A stretch of 64,000 nucleotides of DNA from assembly GCF_002008225.1 (NCBI RefSeq), contig NZ_MRDH01000039.1, positions 62,001 through 126,000 on the forward strand, read 5' to 3'. Below are positions 36,013 through 47,388 of the stretch, piece after piece; the stretch's first letter is position 1; every line of letters starts with the position of its first letter. The DNA comes from Agrobacterium salinitolerans. Lineage in GTDB: Bacteria; Pseudomonadota; Alphaproteobacteria; Rhizobiales; Rhizobiaceae. The translations under genes and the position numbers were made by a program. The notes below the pieces were generated by a model. The model saw nothing but the letters and a program-made list of their open reading frames with translations. It was not told where the DNA came from and did not search any database.

Positions 36013-36076
36013 CAAATGATGTTTTACGCATGTCCTGATCCCGAAACCGCTGACGCTTCGGGGGACATGCTCCAGC
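36013..36076. repeat. Dispersed palindromic repeat, copy 2
   Basis: Outer stem GCATGTCC/GGACATGC (36028-36035 with 36063-36070), a 4-base bulge, inner stem CCCGAA/TTCGGG (36040-36045 with 36057-36062) and an 11-base loop with CCGCT. Same fold and loop length as copy 1 at 27747 although most stem bases differ. It lies between gpsA and the YciI gene. Confidence 0.75.
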
Positions 36077-36088
36077 AAGGAGACGACA

Positions 36089-36382
36089 ATGCTGTTTGCC
36101 TTTATCTGCAAGGACAAGCCGGGCCATCTTAACGTGCGCATGGAAACGCGCCCGGCCCATCTGGAACATCTGAACAAACTCAATGCAGAAGGCACGCTGA
36201 AGATCGCCGGTCCGTTTCTGGATGCCGAAGGCAAGCCGAATGGCAGCCTCGTGATCGTGGAAGCTGCCGATATCGATGCGGCCAAGGCCCTTGCCGACGC
36301 CGATCCCTATGCCAAGGCCGGCCTGTTCGAAAGTGTCGATGTGAAGCCCTATAACTGGGTCTTCAACAATCCGGGGGCGTGA
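36089..36382 (+). CDS. YciI family protein
   Basis: A 97-residue dimeric alpha/beta-barrel protein of the YciI family, related to muconolactone isomerase folds; true substrates are mostly unknown. MLFAFICKDKPGHLNVRMETRPAHLEHLNKL carries the conserved histidine of the putative His-Asp site, and AGPFLDAEGKPNGSLVIVEAADIDAAKALADADPYAKAGLFESVDVKPYNWVF is the rest of the fold. The ATG follows AAGGAGAC. It is six bases before the EVE-domain gene, with the methyltransferase after that, forming a three-gene operon. Confidence 0.94.
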   Translation: MLFAFICKDKPGHLNVRMETRPAHLEHLNKLNAEGTLKIAGPFLDAEGKPNGSLVIVEAADIDAAKALADADPYAKAGLFESVDVKPYNWVFNNPGA

Positions 36383-36388
36383 TCGGAT

Positions 36389-36832
36389 ATGGCGAATTAT
36401 TGGCTTTACAAGTCCGAGCCGTTCAAATGGTCCTGGGAAATGCAGAAGGCCAAGGGTGAGGCCGGTGAAGAATGGACCGGCGTGCGCAATTATCAGGCGC
36501 GCAACAATATGCGCGCCATGAAGATTGGCGACAAGGGTTTCTTCTACCACTCCAATGAGGGGCTGGATGTCGTCGGCATTGTCGAAGTCTGTGCATTGTC
36601 GCATCCGGATTCGACTGCGGAAGGAGATCTGAAGTGGGATTGCGTCGATATCCGTGCCGTCTGCGATATGCCGCAACCGGTTTCGCTGAAGGATGTGAAG
36701 GCCAACCCGAAGCTGGAAAAGATGTCTCTCGTCACCTCCATGCGGCTTTCCGTGCAGCCGGTGACGGAGGAGGAGTATCTCGAGGTTTGTCGCATGGGTG
36801 GCCTCGCCAATCCGCCTAAGTCACCGGACTGA
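36389..36832 (+). CDS. EVE domain-containing protein
   Basis: A 147-residue protein consisting of one EVE domain, a PUA-like fold that binds modified nucleobases in DNA or RNA. The N-terminal MANYWLYKSEPFKWSW, VRNYQARNNMRAMKIGDKGFFYHSNE and the ligand-pocket region GIVEVCALSHPDSTAEG are characteristic of the stand-alone thymocyte-nuclear-protein-1-like group. No restriction or methylation gene is near, so housekeeping RNA binding is as likely as a defence role. It starts six bases after the YciI gene and is followed after seven bases by the methyltransferase. Confidence 0.94.
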   Translation: MANYWLYKSEPFKWSWEMQKAKGEAGEEWTGVRNYQARNNMRAMKIGDKGFFYHSNEGLDVVGIVEVCALSHPDSTAEGDLKWDCVDIRAVCDMPQPVSLKDVKANPKLEKMSLVTSMRLSVQPVTEEEYLEVCRMGGLANPPKSPD

Positions 36833-36839
36833 TGCTTCG

Positions 36840-37484
36840 GTGAGGACCGATCCCCAACGCTTCATTCTCGACAACACAGGCATTATGCATCCGCCGCATG
36901 TGCCGGAATTGCGTCTTCATCTTGCCACGGAGGCTCATGAGCTGTGGCTGAAGACGGAGGAAGAGCTGCAAGAGATCGGCTTGCCGCCACCGTTTTGGGC
37001 CTTCGCCTGGGCTGGCGGGCAGGGGCTTGCTCGTTATGTTCTCGATCATCCTGAGAGTGTTTGCGGCAAGTATGTGCTGGATTTCGCCAGTGGCTCCGGG
37101 CTGGTTGCCATCGCGGCGGCGAAGGCCGGCGCAGCCAAGGTTCTGGCAGCCGATATCGATCCGTGGACAGAAACGGCCATTCGGTTGAATGCTGCACTCA
37201 ATGGCGTGGATATCGGCTTTACGGGGTTAGACCTAGTCGGCAAGCCGGTCGAGGCCGATGTCCTGTTGGCGGGCGATGTGTTCTACGACCGCGACTTTGC
37301 CGATCTTCTCGTGCCGTGGTTTCTGGCGCTGACGGCGAAGGGTGTGAGCGTCCTCGTCGGCGATCCGGGGCGGGCCTATCTGCCCAAAGAGCGCCTTCGC
37401 GCCGAGGCGACCTATCAGGTGCCGGTGACGCGGGCGCTGGAAGACAGCGAAGTGAAGAAGACCACTGTGTGGCGTTTTATCTGA
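36840..37484 (+). CDS. Class I SAM-dependent methyltransferase (ETFB-lysine-methyltransferase-like)
   Basis: A 214-residue Rossmann-fold methyltransferase similar to the METTL20/ETFB-lysine and nicotinamide-type group. The SAM loop is VLDFASGSGLVAIAAAKAGA near residue 80, followed by the acidic ADIDPW, and the post-II motif LLAGDVFYDRDFAD. PPPFWAFAWAGGQGLARY before the SAM loop is typical. The start is taken as the GTG at 36840, eight bases after the EVE gene stop; the open frame extends back into the EVE gene (36798) but that is unlikely. Bacterial relatives trimethylate the electron-transfer flavoprotein beta subunit; the target here is inference. Confidence 0.9.
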   Translation: MRTDPQRFILDNTGIMHPPHVPELRLHLATEAHELWLKTEEELQEIGLPPPFWAFAWAGGQGLARYVLDHPESVCGKYVLDFASGSGLVAIAAAKAGAAKVLAADIDPWTETAIRLNAALNGVDIGFTGLDLVGKPVEADVLLAGDVFYDRDFADLLVPWFLALTAKGVSVLVGDPGRAYLPKERLRAEATYQVPVTRALEDSEVKKTTVWRFI

Positions 37485-37862
37485 TCAGGGCCTGATGATG
37501 CAGACGCCATGCTCATACGCGCAGGCATCGTCGGCGTTTTCGGCATGGACAGAGATGATTGTCGCCCTGGGGGCCAGTTGCATGCCCGTTTTATCGGCTG
37601 CACCTCTTCGTGAAAATCCGCTGTTGATCGCGAAATAGTTGCCGTTCCCGCGCACCCGCAGGGCTGCTATGCCGCCGACATAGGTGCCGCCGGGAAGGGT
37701 TGATGGCAACCCATCGGTGGAGAAGCTTACATCGGATTGATGATGCCGATATTGGTGGCGGCCATAAAAATCCTCTGCCGCCGCCGGTGGCACGGAGGCG
37801 AAAATTGCGCCAGCGACCGTCATGGTCAGGGCGGCGATTCGACGCTGTAACATGAGCCTCAT
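37485..37862 (-). CDS. Small secreted protein, unknown function
   Basis: I do not recognise a family. The 125-residue protein starts MRLMLQRRIAALTMTVAGAIFASVPPAAAED, a clear signal peptide with cleavage after AAA. The mature part is rich in histidine, glycine and serine at first (YGRHQYRHHQSDVSF), then GGIAALRVRGNGNYFAINSGFSRRGAADKTGM, and ends with two cysteines in DDACAYEHGVCIIRP that could form a disulfide. An eight-residue extension to 37886 is possible. The stop codon directly abuts the stop of the convergent methyltransferase gene. Coding is plausible because of the signal peptide, cysteine pair and codon use. Confidence 0.75.
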   Translation of the reverse strand: MRLMLQRRIAALTMTVAGAIFASVPPAAAEDFYGRHQYRHHQSDVSFSTDGLPSTLPGGTYVGGIAALRVRGNGNYFAINSGFSRRGAADKTGMQLAPRATIISVHAENADDACAYEHGVCIIRP

Positions 37863-38159
37863 GCTCCGGTTTTTGAGGTTAACCAATCGTAAATTACACC
37901 TTTTCTGAATTACGTAAAGGTAAATATTTCGGGGGCGTAAATCTTGGAAACGCTCGATTTTTTATTTTGACGCAAAAAAATTCCAAAAAAAAATCGTGAA
38001 CCAATCGATTAAATTCGAATCGGCCGTGAAATGTGCTTGTGGTGACGCTGCCATGTGATTAAACGTCGCGGTTGGTGCAATGCACATTCTTTCGTCATGT
38101 GCTGTTGCTTGGGGGCGTCCTTATCTGATGGGCGCACGGGAAAACGCCGCGAGGTTCTG
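37863..38159. other. 297-base AT-rich divergent region upstream of sdhC
   Basis: No gene seen. It holds ACCTTT/AAAGGT arms at 37898-37903 and 37916-37921, phased A/T tracts (37958-37963, 37965-37968, 37974-37980, 37985-37993) and a 9-bp inverted repeat CGATTTTTT/AAAAAATCG at 37955-37963 and 37988-37996. It must carry the promoters of sdhC and the secreted-protein gene; TTGACG at 37967-37972 is a possible -35. Confidence 0.55.
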
Positions 38160-38552
38160 ATGGCGAATGCGACTAATAACCGGCCTCTGTCGCCGCATCT
38201 TCAAATTTACAAGCCGATTCCGACGATGGTTGCATCCATCGTGCACCGCATCACCGGCGGCGCGCTTTATTTCGGAACGCTTCTGGTTGCCTGGTGGCTG
38301 ATCGCGCTTGCCTCGGGTCCTGCCTATTACGACTGGGTCAACTGGGCGATGGGCACCATCATCGGCAGGCTCATCCTGATCGGTTACACCTGGGCTCTGG
38401 TTCACCACATGCTGGGTGGTCTTCGCCACTTCATGTGGGATCTGGGTCATGGCTTTGAAAAGCACTTTACCACCAAGCTGGCAAAGGCCTCGTGGGTCGT
38501 GTCGATCTGTCTGACCGCGCTGATCTGGGTCATTGCCCTGATCGTGCGCTGA
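38160..38552 (+). CDS. sdhC: Succinate dehydrogenase cytochrome b556 subunit
   Basis: A 130-residue inner-membrane anchor of complex II with three helices. [27 protein letters not shown] holds the quinone-site serine and arginine (S-x-x-H-R-x-T-G), and [25 protein letters not shown] holds the haem-b histidine. I use the ATG at 38160; a 35-residue in-frame extension upstream has no family match. First gene of sdhC-sdhD-sdhA-(small protein)-sdhB, 11 bases before sdhD. Expression presumably starts in the AT-rich region upstream. Confidence 0.97.
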   Translation: MANATNNRPLSPHLQIYKPIPTMVASIVHRITGGALYFGTLLVAWWLIALASGPAYYDWVNWAMGTIIGRLILIGYTWALVHHMLGGLRHFMWDLGHGFEKHFTTKLAKASWVVSICLTALIWVIALIVR

Positions 38553-38563
38553 GGAGATTTTTC

Positions 38564-38944
38564 ATGGATATGCGTACACCTCTCGGAAAGGTTCGCGGTC
38601 TCGGCTCTGCCAAGGAAGGTACGGACCATTTCTTGCGCCAGCGCGTCACTGCGGTCGCCAACGTTCCGCTGCTGATCTTCTTCGTGATCTTCCTGATCAA
38701 ATATGCCGGCGCGCCCTATCCGGAAGTCGCCGCCGCGCTGTCGAACCCGCTCGTTGCGGTCATCATGGCGCTGGTGCTGGTCTCCGGCCTCATCCACATG
38801 AAGCTCGGCATGCAAGTCATCATCGAAGACTACGTTCACGCCGAGGTTTCGAAGCTCGTTCTTCTGATGCTGAATACATTTTTCGCGATCCTCATCGGTG
38901 GCCTTTCGATCTTCGCCATCCTGAAAATCGCATTCGTAGGATAA
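38564..38944 (+). CDS. sdhD: Succinate dehydrogenase hydrophobic anchor subunit
   Basis: A 126-residue three-helix anchor that with SdhC holds haem b and the ubiquinone site. [31 protein letters not shown] precedes the first helix [35 protein letters not shown] carries the haem histidine and the conserved D-Y-V-H with the quinone-site tyrosine. The ATG at 38564 follows GAGGAGATT; the open frame upstream overlaps sdhC and is not used. sdhA follows after seven bases. Confidence 0.97.
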   Translation: MDMRTPLGKVRGLGSAKEGTDHFLRQRVTAVANVPLLIFFVIFLIKYAGAPYPEVAAALSNPLVAVIMALVLVSGLIHMKLGMQVIIEDYVHAEVSKLVLLMLNTFFAILIGGLSIFAILKIAFVG

Positions 38945-38951
38945 GTTCGCC

Positions 38952-40793
38952 ATGGCTTCGATCAGTTCACCTTCCCAGAATGGCAAGGCCTATACCTATG
39001 TCGATCACTCCTATGACGTGATCGTGGTGGGCGCCGGCGGCGCCGGTCTGCGCGCCACGCTCGGCATGGCCGAGCAGGGTTTCAAGACCGCCTGCATCAC
39101 CAAGGTTTTTCCAACGCGCTCCCATACCGTCGCAGCGCAGGGCGGCATCGCCGCATCGCTCACCAACATGACGCCCGACTGTTGGCAGTGGCACCTTTAC
39201 GATACCGTGAAGGGCTCCGACTGGCTGGGCGATGTCGACGCGATGCAGTATCTCGCCATGGAAGCGCCGAAGGCGGTCTATGAGCTTGAGCATTACGGCG
39301 TGCCTTTCTCGCGTAACGAAGAAGGCAAGATCTACCAGCGTCCGTTCGGCGGTCATATGCAGAATTACGGTGAAGGCCCGCCGGTGCAGCGCACCTGTGC
39401 CGCCGCCGACCGTACCGGCCACGCCATTCTGCACACGCTTTATGGCCAGTCGCTGCGCAACAATGCGGAATTCTTCATCGAATATTTCGCGCTCGACCTC
39501 ATCATGTCGGCAGACGGTCGTTGCACCGGCGTCGTTGCCTGGAACCTTGATGACGGTACGATCCATCGCTTCTCCGCCAAGATGGTGGTGCTGGCGACCG
39601 GCGGTTACGGCCGTGCCTATTTCTCGGCGACCTCTGCCCACACCTGCACCGGCGACGGCGGCGGCATGATCGCCCGTGCGGGCCTGCCTCTCCAGGACAT
39701 GGAATTCGTGCAGTTCCACCCGACCGGCATTTACGGCGCAGGCTGCCTGATCACGGAAGGTGCGCGCGGTGAAGGCGGTTATCTCGTCAACTCCGAAGGC
39801 GAGCGCTTCATGGAGCGTTATGCTCCTTCGGCGAAGGACCTTGCCTCGCGTGACGTTGTCTCCCGCTGCATGACCATGGAAATCCGTGAAGGCCGCGGCG
39901 TCGGCAAGAACAAGGATCACATCTTCCTGCATCTCGATCACCTCGATCCGGCGATCCTGCACGAGCGTCTTCCGGGCATTTCCGAAAGCGCCAAGATCTT
40001 TGCCGGCGTTGACGTCACACGCGAGCCGATCCCGGTTCTGCCGACGGTTCACTACAATATGGGCGGCATTCCCACCAACTATTGGGGTGAAGTGCTGAAT
40101 GCCGATGCCGACAACCCGGAGCGCATCGCGCCCGGCCTGATGGCTGTGGGCGAAGCTGGTTGCGCCTCGGTTCACGGCGCGAACCGCCTCGGCTCCAACT
40201 CGCTGATCGACCTCGTGGTCTTCGGTCGTGCTGCCGCTATTCGCGCCGCCCAGGTCATCGATCGCGATGGGCCGGTTCCGGCTCTCGACGTTGCGGCCTG
40301 CGACAAGATCATGGAACGCTTCGACAGCCTGCGTTACGCCAATGGCTCGACGCCGACGGCGGTGCTGCGTGACAAAATGCAGCGCGCCATGCAGGACGAT
40401 GCGGCCGTGTTCCGCACGCAGGAATCGCTCGAAAGCGGTTGCCAGCGTCTTTCCGCCATTTGGAAGGAACTTCCCGACGTCAAGGTCACCGACCGTTCGA
40501 TGGTCTGGAACTCCGATCTGGTCGAGACGCTCGAGTTGCACAACCTCATGGCCAACGCGATTACCACGGTCTACGGCGCGGAAGCGCGCAAGGAAAGCCG
40601 CGGCAGCCACGCCCGTGAGGATTTCGTCGACGGTCCGTTCGCTGGTCGCGACGACGTGAACTGGCGCAAGCATACGCTCGCCTGGGTCAGCCCCGAAGGG
40701 GACGTCAAACTCGACTATCGCCCGGTTCACACCGACCTCATCGCCGACGGCATCGATCCGAAAAAGATCGAGCCGAAGGCGCGAGTATATTGA
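38952..40793 (+). CDS. sdhA: Succinate dehydrogenase flavoprotein subunit
   Basis: A 613-residue catalytic subunit that oxidises succinate to fumarate at covalent FAD on the cytoplasmic side of complex [21 protein letters not shown] is the FAD dinucleotide site, [15 protein letters not shown] holds the FAD-linked histidine (about residue 57), and [36 protein letters not shown] and [21 protein letters not shown] complete the active site. Length is typical. A long open frame on the opposite strand is a codon-bias shadow. The small exported-protein gene starts two bases after the stop. Confidence 0.99.
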   Translation: MASISSPSQNGKAYTYVDHSYDVIVVGAGGAGLRATLGMAEQGFKTACITKVFPTRSHTVAAQGGIAASLTNMTPDCWQWHLYDTVKGSDWLGDVDAMQYLAMEAPKAVYELEHYGVPFSRNEEGKIYQRPFGGHMQNYGEGPPVQRTCAAADRTGHAILHTLYGQSLRNNAEFFIEYFALDLIMSADGRCTGVVAWNLDDGTIHRFSAKMVVLATGGYGRAYFSATSAHTCTGDGGGMIARAGLPLQDMEFVQFHPTGIYGAGCLITEGARGEGGYLVNSEGERFMERYAPSAKDLASRDVVSRCMTMEIREGRGVGKNKDHIFLHLDHLDPAILHERLPGISESAKIFAGVDVTREPIPVLPTVHYNMGGIPTNYWGEVLNADADNPERIAPGLMAVGEAGCASVHGANRLGSNSLIDLVVFGRAAAIRAAQVIDRDGPVPALDVAACDKIMERFDSLRYANGSTPTAVLRDKMQRAMQDDAAVFRTQESLESGCQRLSAIWKELPDVKVTDRSMVWNSDLVETLELHNLMANAITTVYGAEARKESRGSHAREDFVDGPFAGRDDVNWRKHTLAWVSPEGDVKLDYRPVHTDLIADGIDPKKIEPKARVY

Positions 40794-40795
40794 TC

Positions 40796-41131
40796 ATGGG
40801 AAAGCGCATCAGTCTTCTTGTTCTGATTGGTGCTCTAGTGGCTGCCGCTCCTGCGGTAGCTGCCGAGCGCTACAAGTTGCGTGCTCCCGGTGGAAATACT
40901 GCTGCGGTTTTCAACGACGTCGGCGTATGGAAAACTGCCAAAGCAGCGATGAATGCCCGTATCTCGGTCGGTAATCCGGTTACGGCGCAGAATTTGGAAT
41001 GCGTCGCCAGACCTGGGACAAAAGCCGAGGTCATAAAGCGCGAAGGCTCGGTCGCTTATGTGCGAGCCAGCGACGCGCTGTTCGGTGGTTGCAAGGGTTA
41101 TGTGAAGTCCGAATTCCTGTCGGCATACTAG
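40796..41131 (+). CDS. Small exported protein inserted between sdhA and sdhB
   Basis: A 111-residue protein I cannot assign to a named family. MGKRISLLVLIGALVAAAPAVAAERY is a signal peptide. The mature part (about 88 residues) has VWKTAKAAMNARISVGNPVTAQNLECVARPGTKAEVIKREGSVAYVRASDALFGGCKGYVKSEFL, which looks like a small SH3-like beta-barrel, with two cysteines that could pair. The ATG at 40796 is two bases after the sdhA stop; sdhB follows after nine bases, so co-transcription is certain from spacing. Codons are less G/C-biased at third positions than in sdhA and sdhB, suggesting weaker expression or later insertion. Role in complex II is unproven. Confidence 0.85.
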   Translation: MGKRISLLVLIGALVAAAPAVAAERYKLRAPGGNTAAVFNDVGVWKTAKAAMNARISVGNPVTAQNLECVARPGTKAEVIKREGSVAYVRASDALFGGCKGYVKSEFLSAY

Positions 41132-41140
41132 GATTTTATC

Positions 41141-41920
41141 ATGGTTGAACTCGCTCTCCCCAAGAATTCCCAGATCAACGAAGGCAAGGTCTGGCCGAAG
41201 CCGGATGGTGCCAAGAATGTGCGCGAATACCGCGTCTATCGCTGGAACCCGGATGATGGCCAGAACCCGCGCATCGACACTTTCTATATCGACGTCGATG
41301 ATTGCGGACCGATGGTTCTCGATGCGCTTCTCTACATCAAGAACAATATCGACCCGACGCTGACGTTACGTCGCTCCTGCCGCGAAGGTATTTGCGGTTC
41401 CTGCGCGATGAACATCGACGGCACCAATACGCTCGCCTGTACCAAGGGCATGGACGAGATCAACGGGACGGTGAAGGTCTATCCGCTGCCGCATATGCCC
41501 GTGGTGAAGGACCTGGTTCCCGATCTCTCGAACTTTTATGCGCAGCACCGCTCCATCGAGCCCTGGCTGAAGACAGTCTCGCCGACACCCGCCAAGGAGT
41601 GGAAGCAGAGCCATGAGGATCGCCTGAAGCTGGACGGTCTTTATGAGTGCATTCTCTGCGCCTGCTGCTCCACCTCCTGTCCCAGCTACTGGTGGAATGG
41701 CGACCGTTATCTCGGTCCGGCCGTTCTGCTACAGGCCTATCGCTGGCTGATCGACAGCCGCGACGAGGCAACCGGCGAGCGTCTCGACAATCTCGAGGAT
41801 CCGTTCCGCCTTTACCGCTGCCACACCATCATGAACTGCGCGCAGGCTTGCCCCAAGGGCTTGAACCCGGCCAAGGCGATTGCGGAAATCAAGAAGATGA
41901 TGGTCGAGCGCCGCGTTTGA
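41141..41920 (+). CDS. sdhB: Succinate dehydrogenase iron-sulfur subunit
   Basis: A 259-residue subunit that carries electrons from FAD to the quinone through three clusters. The [2Fe-2S] cysteines are in [22 protein letters not shown] near residue 80, the [4Fe-4S] set in [18 protein letters not shown] near 172, and the [3Fe-4S] set in [17 protein letters not shown] near 230. The two tryptophans after the second cluster include a quinone-site residue. Last gene of the sdh operon, followed by a strong terminator. Confidence 0.99.
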   Translation: MVELALPKNSQINEGKVWPKPDGAKNVREYRVYRWNPDDGQNPRIDTFYIDVDDCGPMVLDALLYIKNNIDPTLTLRRSCREGICGSCAMNIDGTNTLACTKGMDEINGTVKVYPLPHMPVVKDLVPDLSNFYAQHRSIEPWLKTVSPTPAKEWKQSHEDRLKLDGLYECILCACCSTSCPSYWWNGDRYLGPAVLLQAYRWLIDSRDEATGERLDNLEDPFRLYRCHTIMNCAQACPKGLNPAKAIAEIKKMMVERRV

Positions 41921-41950
41921 AGGCGATTCGCTGACGACGGAAACCCTATC

Positions 41951-41980
41951 GGGCCACGGTCTCGACCGTGGCCCTTTTTA
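41951..41980 (+). terminator. Terminator of the sdh operon
   Basis: A 10-bp stem (41951-41960 with 41965-41974) with a CTCG loop and five Ts, 30 bases after the sdhB stop. Confidence 0.92.
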
Positions 41981-42086
41981 CAACCCGGCACGGGAAAATT
42001 CGGTAAAAATCGACCGAAATGGTAATTATCCCGGCCATCGCTTGCGCAAGATAAGGCTTTGGTAATAATTCAGCCTTCTTGTTTGA

Positions 42087-42668
<582 letters not shown>

Positions 42669-42760
42669 GCATTTCCGGTGCAGCCGGATTGCCTTCTTCG
42701 CTCTAAGCCATTCCATTCGTCGCGGGTGCGGATTTGCGCCCGCGTCCGGGGCGCTTTTTC

Positions 42761-43924
42761 ATGAAGCCATTGCCTGACTATAACCATAGTGTCGTTGAAC
42801 AGCTCAACGCATTGACGGTAGCTGGCACTTTGCAGGCCGACGCCGCCCAGCTTGGCGTGGCGGCTCATCTCGACCGTATCCTTGCCGATCTGAAAGCGCG
42901 CAAGCCCGCCAGAAAAAAAAGTGCGCTTGGCTGGATGTTCGCGCGCAAGTCCGGACCTGCGGCGGCCGTCAAGGGTCTCTATGTCTATGGCAGCGTCGGT
43001 CGCGGCAAGACGATGCTGATGGACATGTTCTACGAGATGGCGCCCGTTTCTTCCAAGCGGCGTTGCCATTTTCATGAATTCATGGCGGATGTGCATAATC
43101 GTGTGCATGCGCACCGGCAGAAGTTGAAAAATGGCGAAACCAAACAGGCAGACCCCATTCCACCTGTCGCGGCCCAACTTCTGGCGGAAGCGGAGCTCCT
43201 CTGCTTCGACGAGTTCACCGTCACGGATATTGCCGATGCAATGATCCTCGCCCGGCTGTTCAGCGAGCTCTTCGCCAATGGCTGCACGTTGGTGACCACC
43301 TCCAACGTCGTCCCCGACAATCTTTACAAAGACGGGCTCAATCGCGGCCTGTTCCTGCCTTTCGTCGACTTGCTGAAGAAATATGTTGAGGTGGTAACGC
43401 TGGACAGCCCCACCGACTACCGGATGGAGAAGCTGGAAAGCCTTCCGGTCTATGTCACCCCGCTCGACGGTTCGGCGGATCAGGCGATGGACATGGCCTG
43501 GCGGCATATGGCTGGCGGCCATCTTGTTGCGCCGACCGAGATACCGATGAAGGGGCGTTCCATTCTGGTGCCGCGAGCCAGCGGCAGGGTCGCCCGGTTT
43601 TCCTTTTCCGATCTCTGTGAAAAGCCGCTCGGAGCCTCCGACTTCCTTGCCATCGCCAACCGTTTCGACACGGTCTTCGTCGATCACATTCCGTTCCTGA
43701 ATGCGGACAAGCGGAACGAGACCAAACGTTTCATCATTCTCATCGATGCGCTTTATGATCATAGCGTCAGGCTTTTCGCCTCTGCCGCGGCCATGCCGGA
43801 AGACCTGCTTGAAAAGCGCAAAGGAACCGAAGGTTTTGAGTTCGATCGCACGGCCTCGCGTCTGTTTGAAATGCGCAGTGCGGATTATCTCGCGTTGCAT
43901 CACGAAAAACGGCAGAAACTTTGA
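42761..43924 (+). CDS. zapE: Cell division protein ZapE (AFG1-like ATPase)
   Basis: A 387-residue AAA+ ATPase of the AFG1/ZapE family, linked to Z-ring constriction in E. coli and to mitochondrial protein quality control in eukaryotes. Walker A is YVYGSVGRGKTMLMDMFYE near residue 78, Walker B LLCFDEFTVTDIADAM near 148, and sensor-like TSNVVPDNLYKDGLNR follows. FHEFMADVHNRVHAHR is a family signature. The ATG at 42761 gives the standard start; a nine-residue extension is less likely. The locus before mdh is conserved in many alphaproteobacteria. Confidence 0.95.
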   Translation: MKPLPDYNHSVVEQLNALTVAGTLQADAAQLGVAAHLDRILADLKARKPARKKSALGWMFARKSGPAAAVKGLYVYGSVGRGKTMLMDMFYEMAPVSSKRRCHFHEFMADVHNRVHAHRQKLKNGETKQADPIPPVAAQLLAEAELLCFDEFTVTDIADAMILARLFSELFANGCTLVTTSNVVPDNLYKDGLNRGLFLPFVDLLKKYVEVVTLDSPTDYRMEKLESLPVYVTPLDGSADQAMDMAWRHMAGGHLVAPTEIPMKGRSILVPRASGRVARFSFSDLCEKPLGASDFLAIANRFDTVFVDHIPFLNADKRNETKRFIILIDALYDHSVRLFASAAAMPEDLLEKRKGTEGFEFDRTASRLFEMRSADYLALHHEKRQKL

Positions 43925-43937
43925 CACTTTCGTGACG

Positions 43938-43965
43938 TATTTTCTTACGTTTACGTAAGAAAATA
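43938..43965. promoter_or_regulatory. 12-bp palindrome between zapE and mdh
   Basis: TATTTTCTTACG (43938-43949) is the exact reverse complement of 43954-43965, with a TTTA spacer. It is AT-rich, lacks a following T-run, and lies 14 bases after zapE and 137 before mdh. It could be an operator for the mdh-suc operon or the end of the zapE transcript. Confidence 0.55.
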
Positions 43966-43991
43966 ATGATCTAAACGATTGAAAATACTGA

Positions 43992-45065
<1,074 letters not shown>

Positions 45066-45098
45066 TAGCCTCAAGCGGCTCCAAACAGGGATTATTCC

Positions 45099-46292
<1,194 letters not shown>

Positions 46293-46309
46293 TTGAGGGA
46301 CCGGAAATA

Positions 46310-47212
46310 ATGTCTATTCTCGTTAATAAAGACACCAAGATCCTCGTTCAGGGTCTGACCGGCAAGACCGGCACCTTCCACACCGAACAGGCGCTTGCCT
46401 ATTACGGCACGCAGATGGTCGGCGGTATCCATCCGAAGAAGGGTGGCGAAACCTGGACCGGTTCCAAGGGCGAAAGCCTGCCGATCTTCGCAACGGTTGC
46501 CGAAGCCAAGGAAAAGACCGGTGCAGACGCGTCCGTTATCTATGTTCCGCCGGCAGGCGCAGCAGACGCGATCATCGAAGCCATCGATGCGGAAATTCCG
46601 TTCATCACCTGCATCACCGAGGGCATCCCGGTCATGGACATGGTTCGCGTCAAGGCTCGCCTCGACCGTTCGAAGTCCCGCCTTCTCGGCCCGAACTGCC
46701 CCGGCATCCTGACGCCGGAAGAATGCAAGATCGGCATCATGCCGGGCTCCATCTTCCGCAAGGGTTCGGTCGGTATCGTTTCGCGATCCGGCACGCTCAC
46801 CTATGAAGCCGTGTTCCAGACATCGAACGAAGGCCTCGGCCAGACGACGGCTGTCGGCATCGGCGGCGACCCGGTCAAGGGCACCGAGTTCATCGACGTC
46901 CTGGAAATGTTCCTCGCTGACGACGCCACGCAGTCGATCATCATGATTGGCGAAATCGGTGGTTCGGCTGAAGAAGATGCAGCGCAGTTCCTGATCGACG
47001 AAGCCAAGAAGGGCCGCAAGAAGCCGATGGCCGGCTTCATCGCGGGCCGCACGGCTCCGAAGGGCCGCACCATGGGCCACGCCGGCGCTGTCGTTTCCGG
47101 CGGCAAGGGCGATGCGGAATCCAAGATCGCAGCCATGGAAGCGGCCGGCATCAAGGTTTCGCCTTCCCCGGCGCGCCTCGGCAAGACGCTGGTTGAAGTC
47201 CTCAAGGGCTGA
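46310..47212 (+). CDS. sucD: Succinyl-CoA synthetase alpha subunit
   Basis: A 300-residue subunit that binds CoA and carries the phosphohistidine. [25 protein letters not shown] CoA loop (here [19 protein letters not shown]) is near residue 12, followed by [48 protein letters not shown] and the active-site histidine in [18 protein letters not shown] near residue 246. A 176-base gap with a strong hairpin separates it from sucA, so the operon may have a second control point there. Confidence 0.99.
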   Translation: MSILVNKDTKILVQGLTGKTGTFHTEQALAYYGTQMVGGIHPKKGGETWTGSKGESLPIFATVAEAKEKTGADASVIYVPPAGAADAIIEAIDAEIPFITCITEGIPVMDMVRVKARLDRSKSRLLGPNCPGILTPEECKIGIMPGSIFRKGSVGIVSRSGTLTYEAVFQTSNEGLGQTTAVGIGGDPVKGTEFIDVLEMFLADDATQSIIMIGEIGGSAEEDAAQFLIDEAKKGRKKPMAGFIAGRTAPKGRTMGHAGAVVSGGKGDAESKIAAMEAAGIKVSPSPARLGKTLVEVLKG

Positions 47213-47230
47213 GACCACATGAAACGGTGA

Positions 47231-47262
47231 CGGGCGGCGCGGCCTAAAGCTCGCGCTGCCCG
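47231..47262 (+). repeat. Hairpin between sucD and sucA
   Basis: An 11-bp GC-rich stem (47231-47241 with 47252-47262, one G-T pair) around a 10-base loop, 18 bases after sucD. No T-tract follows, so RNA stabilisation or partial termination is more likely than full termination. Confidence 0.6.
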
Positions 47263-47388
47263 ATGCCGCAAGAACGACAGACAGACGGCATACCGCCCCG
47301 GCGGCAGACAGCAATAATCAAAGCGGCAGGCCGGTTGAACGGCCCTAACGGCATCGAGGAGGCGGACGGATAAGTCCGCAAGAACACA

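Noticed and set aside
36389..36832. EVE-domain gene as part of an anti-phage system
   Set aside because: No restriction, McrB or methyl-directed nuclease gene is near; neighbours are YciI and a methyltransferase of metabolic type.
38967..40730. 587-codon minus-strand open frame across sdhA
   Set aside because: Antisense shadow of sdhA; no start signal and no family features.
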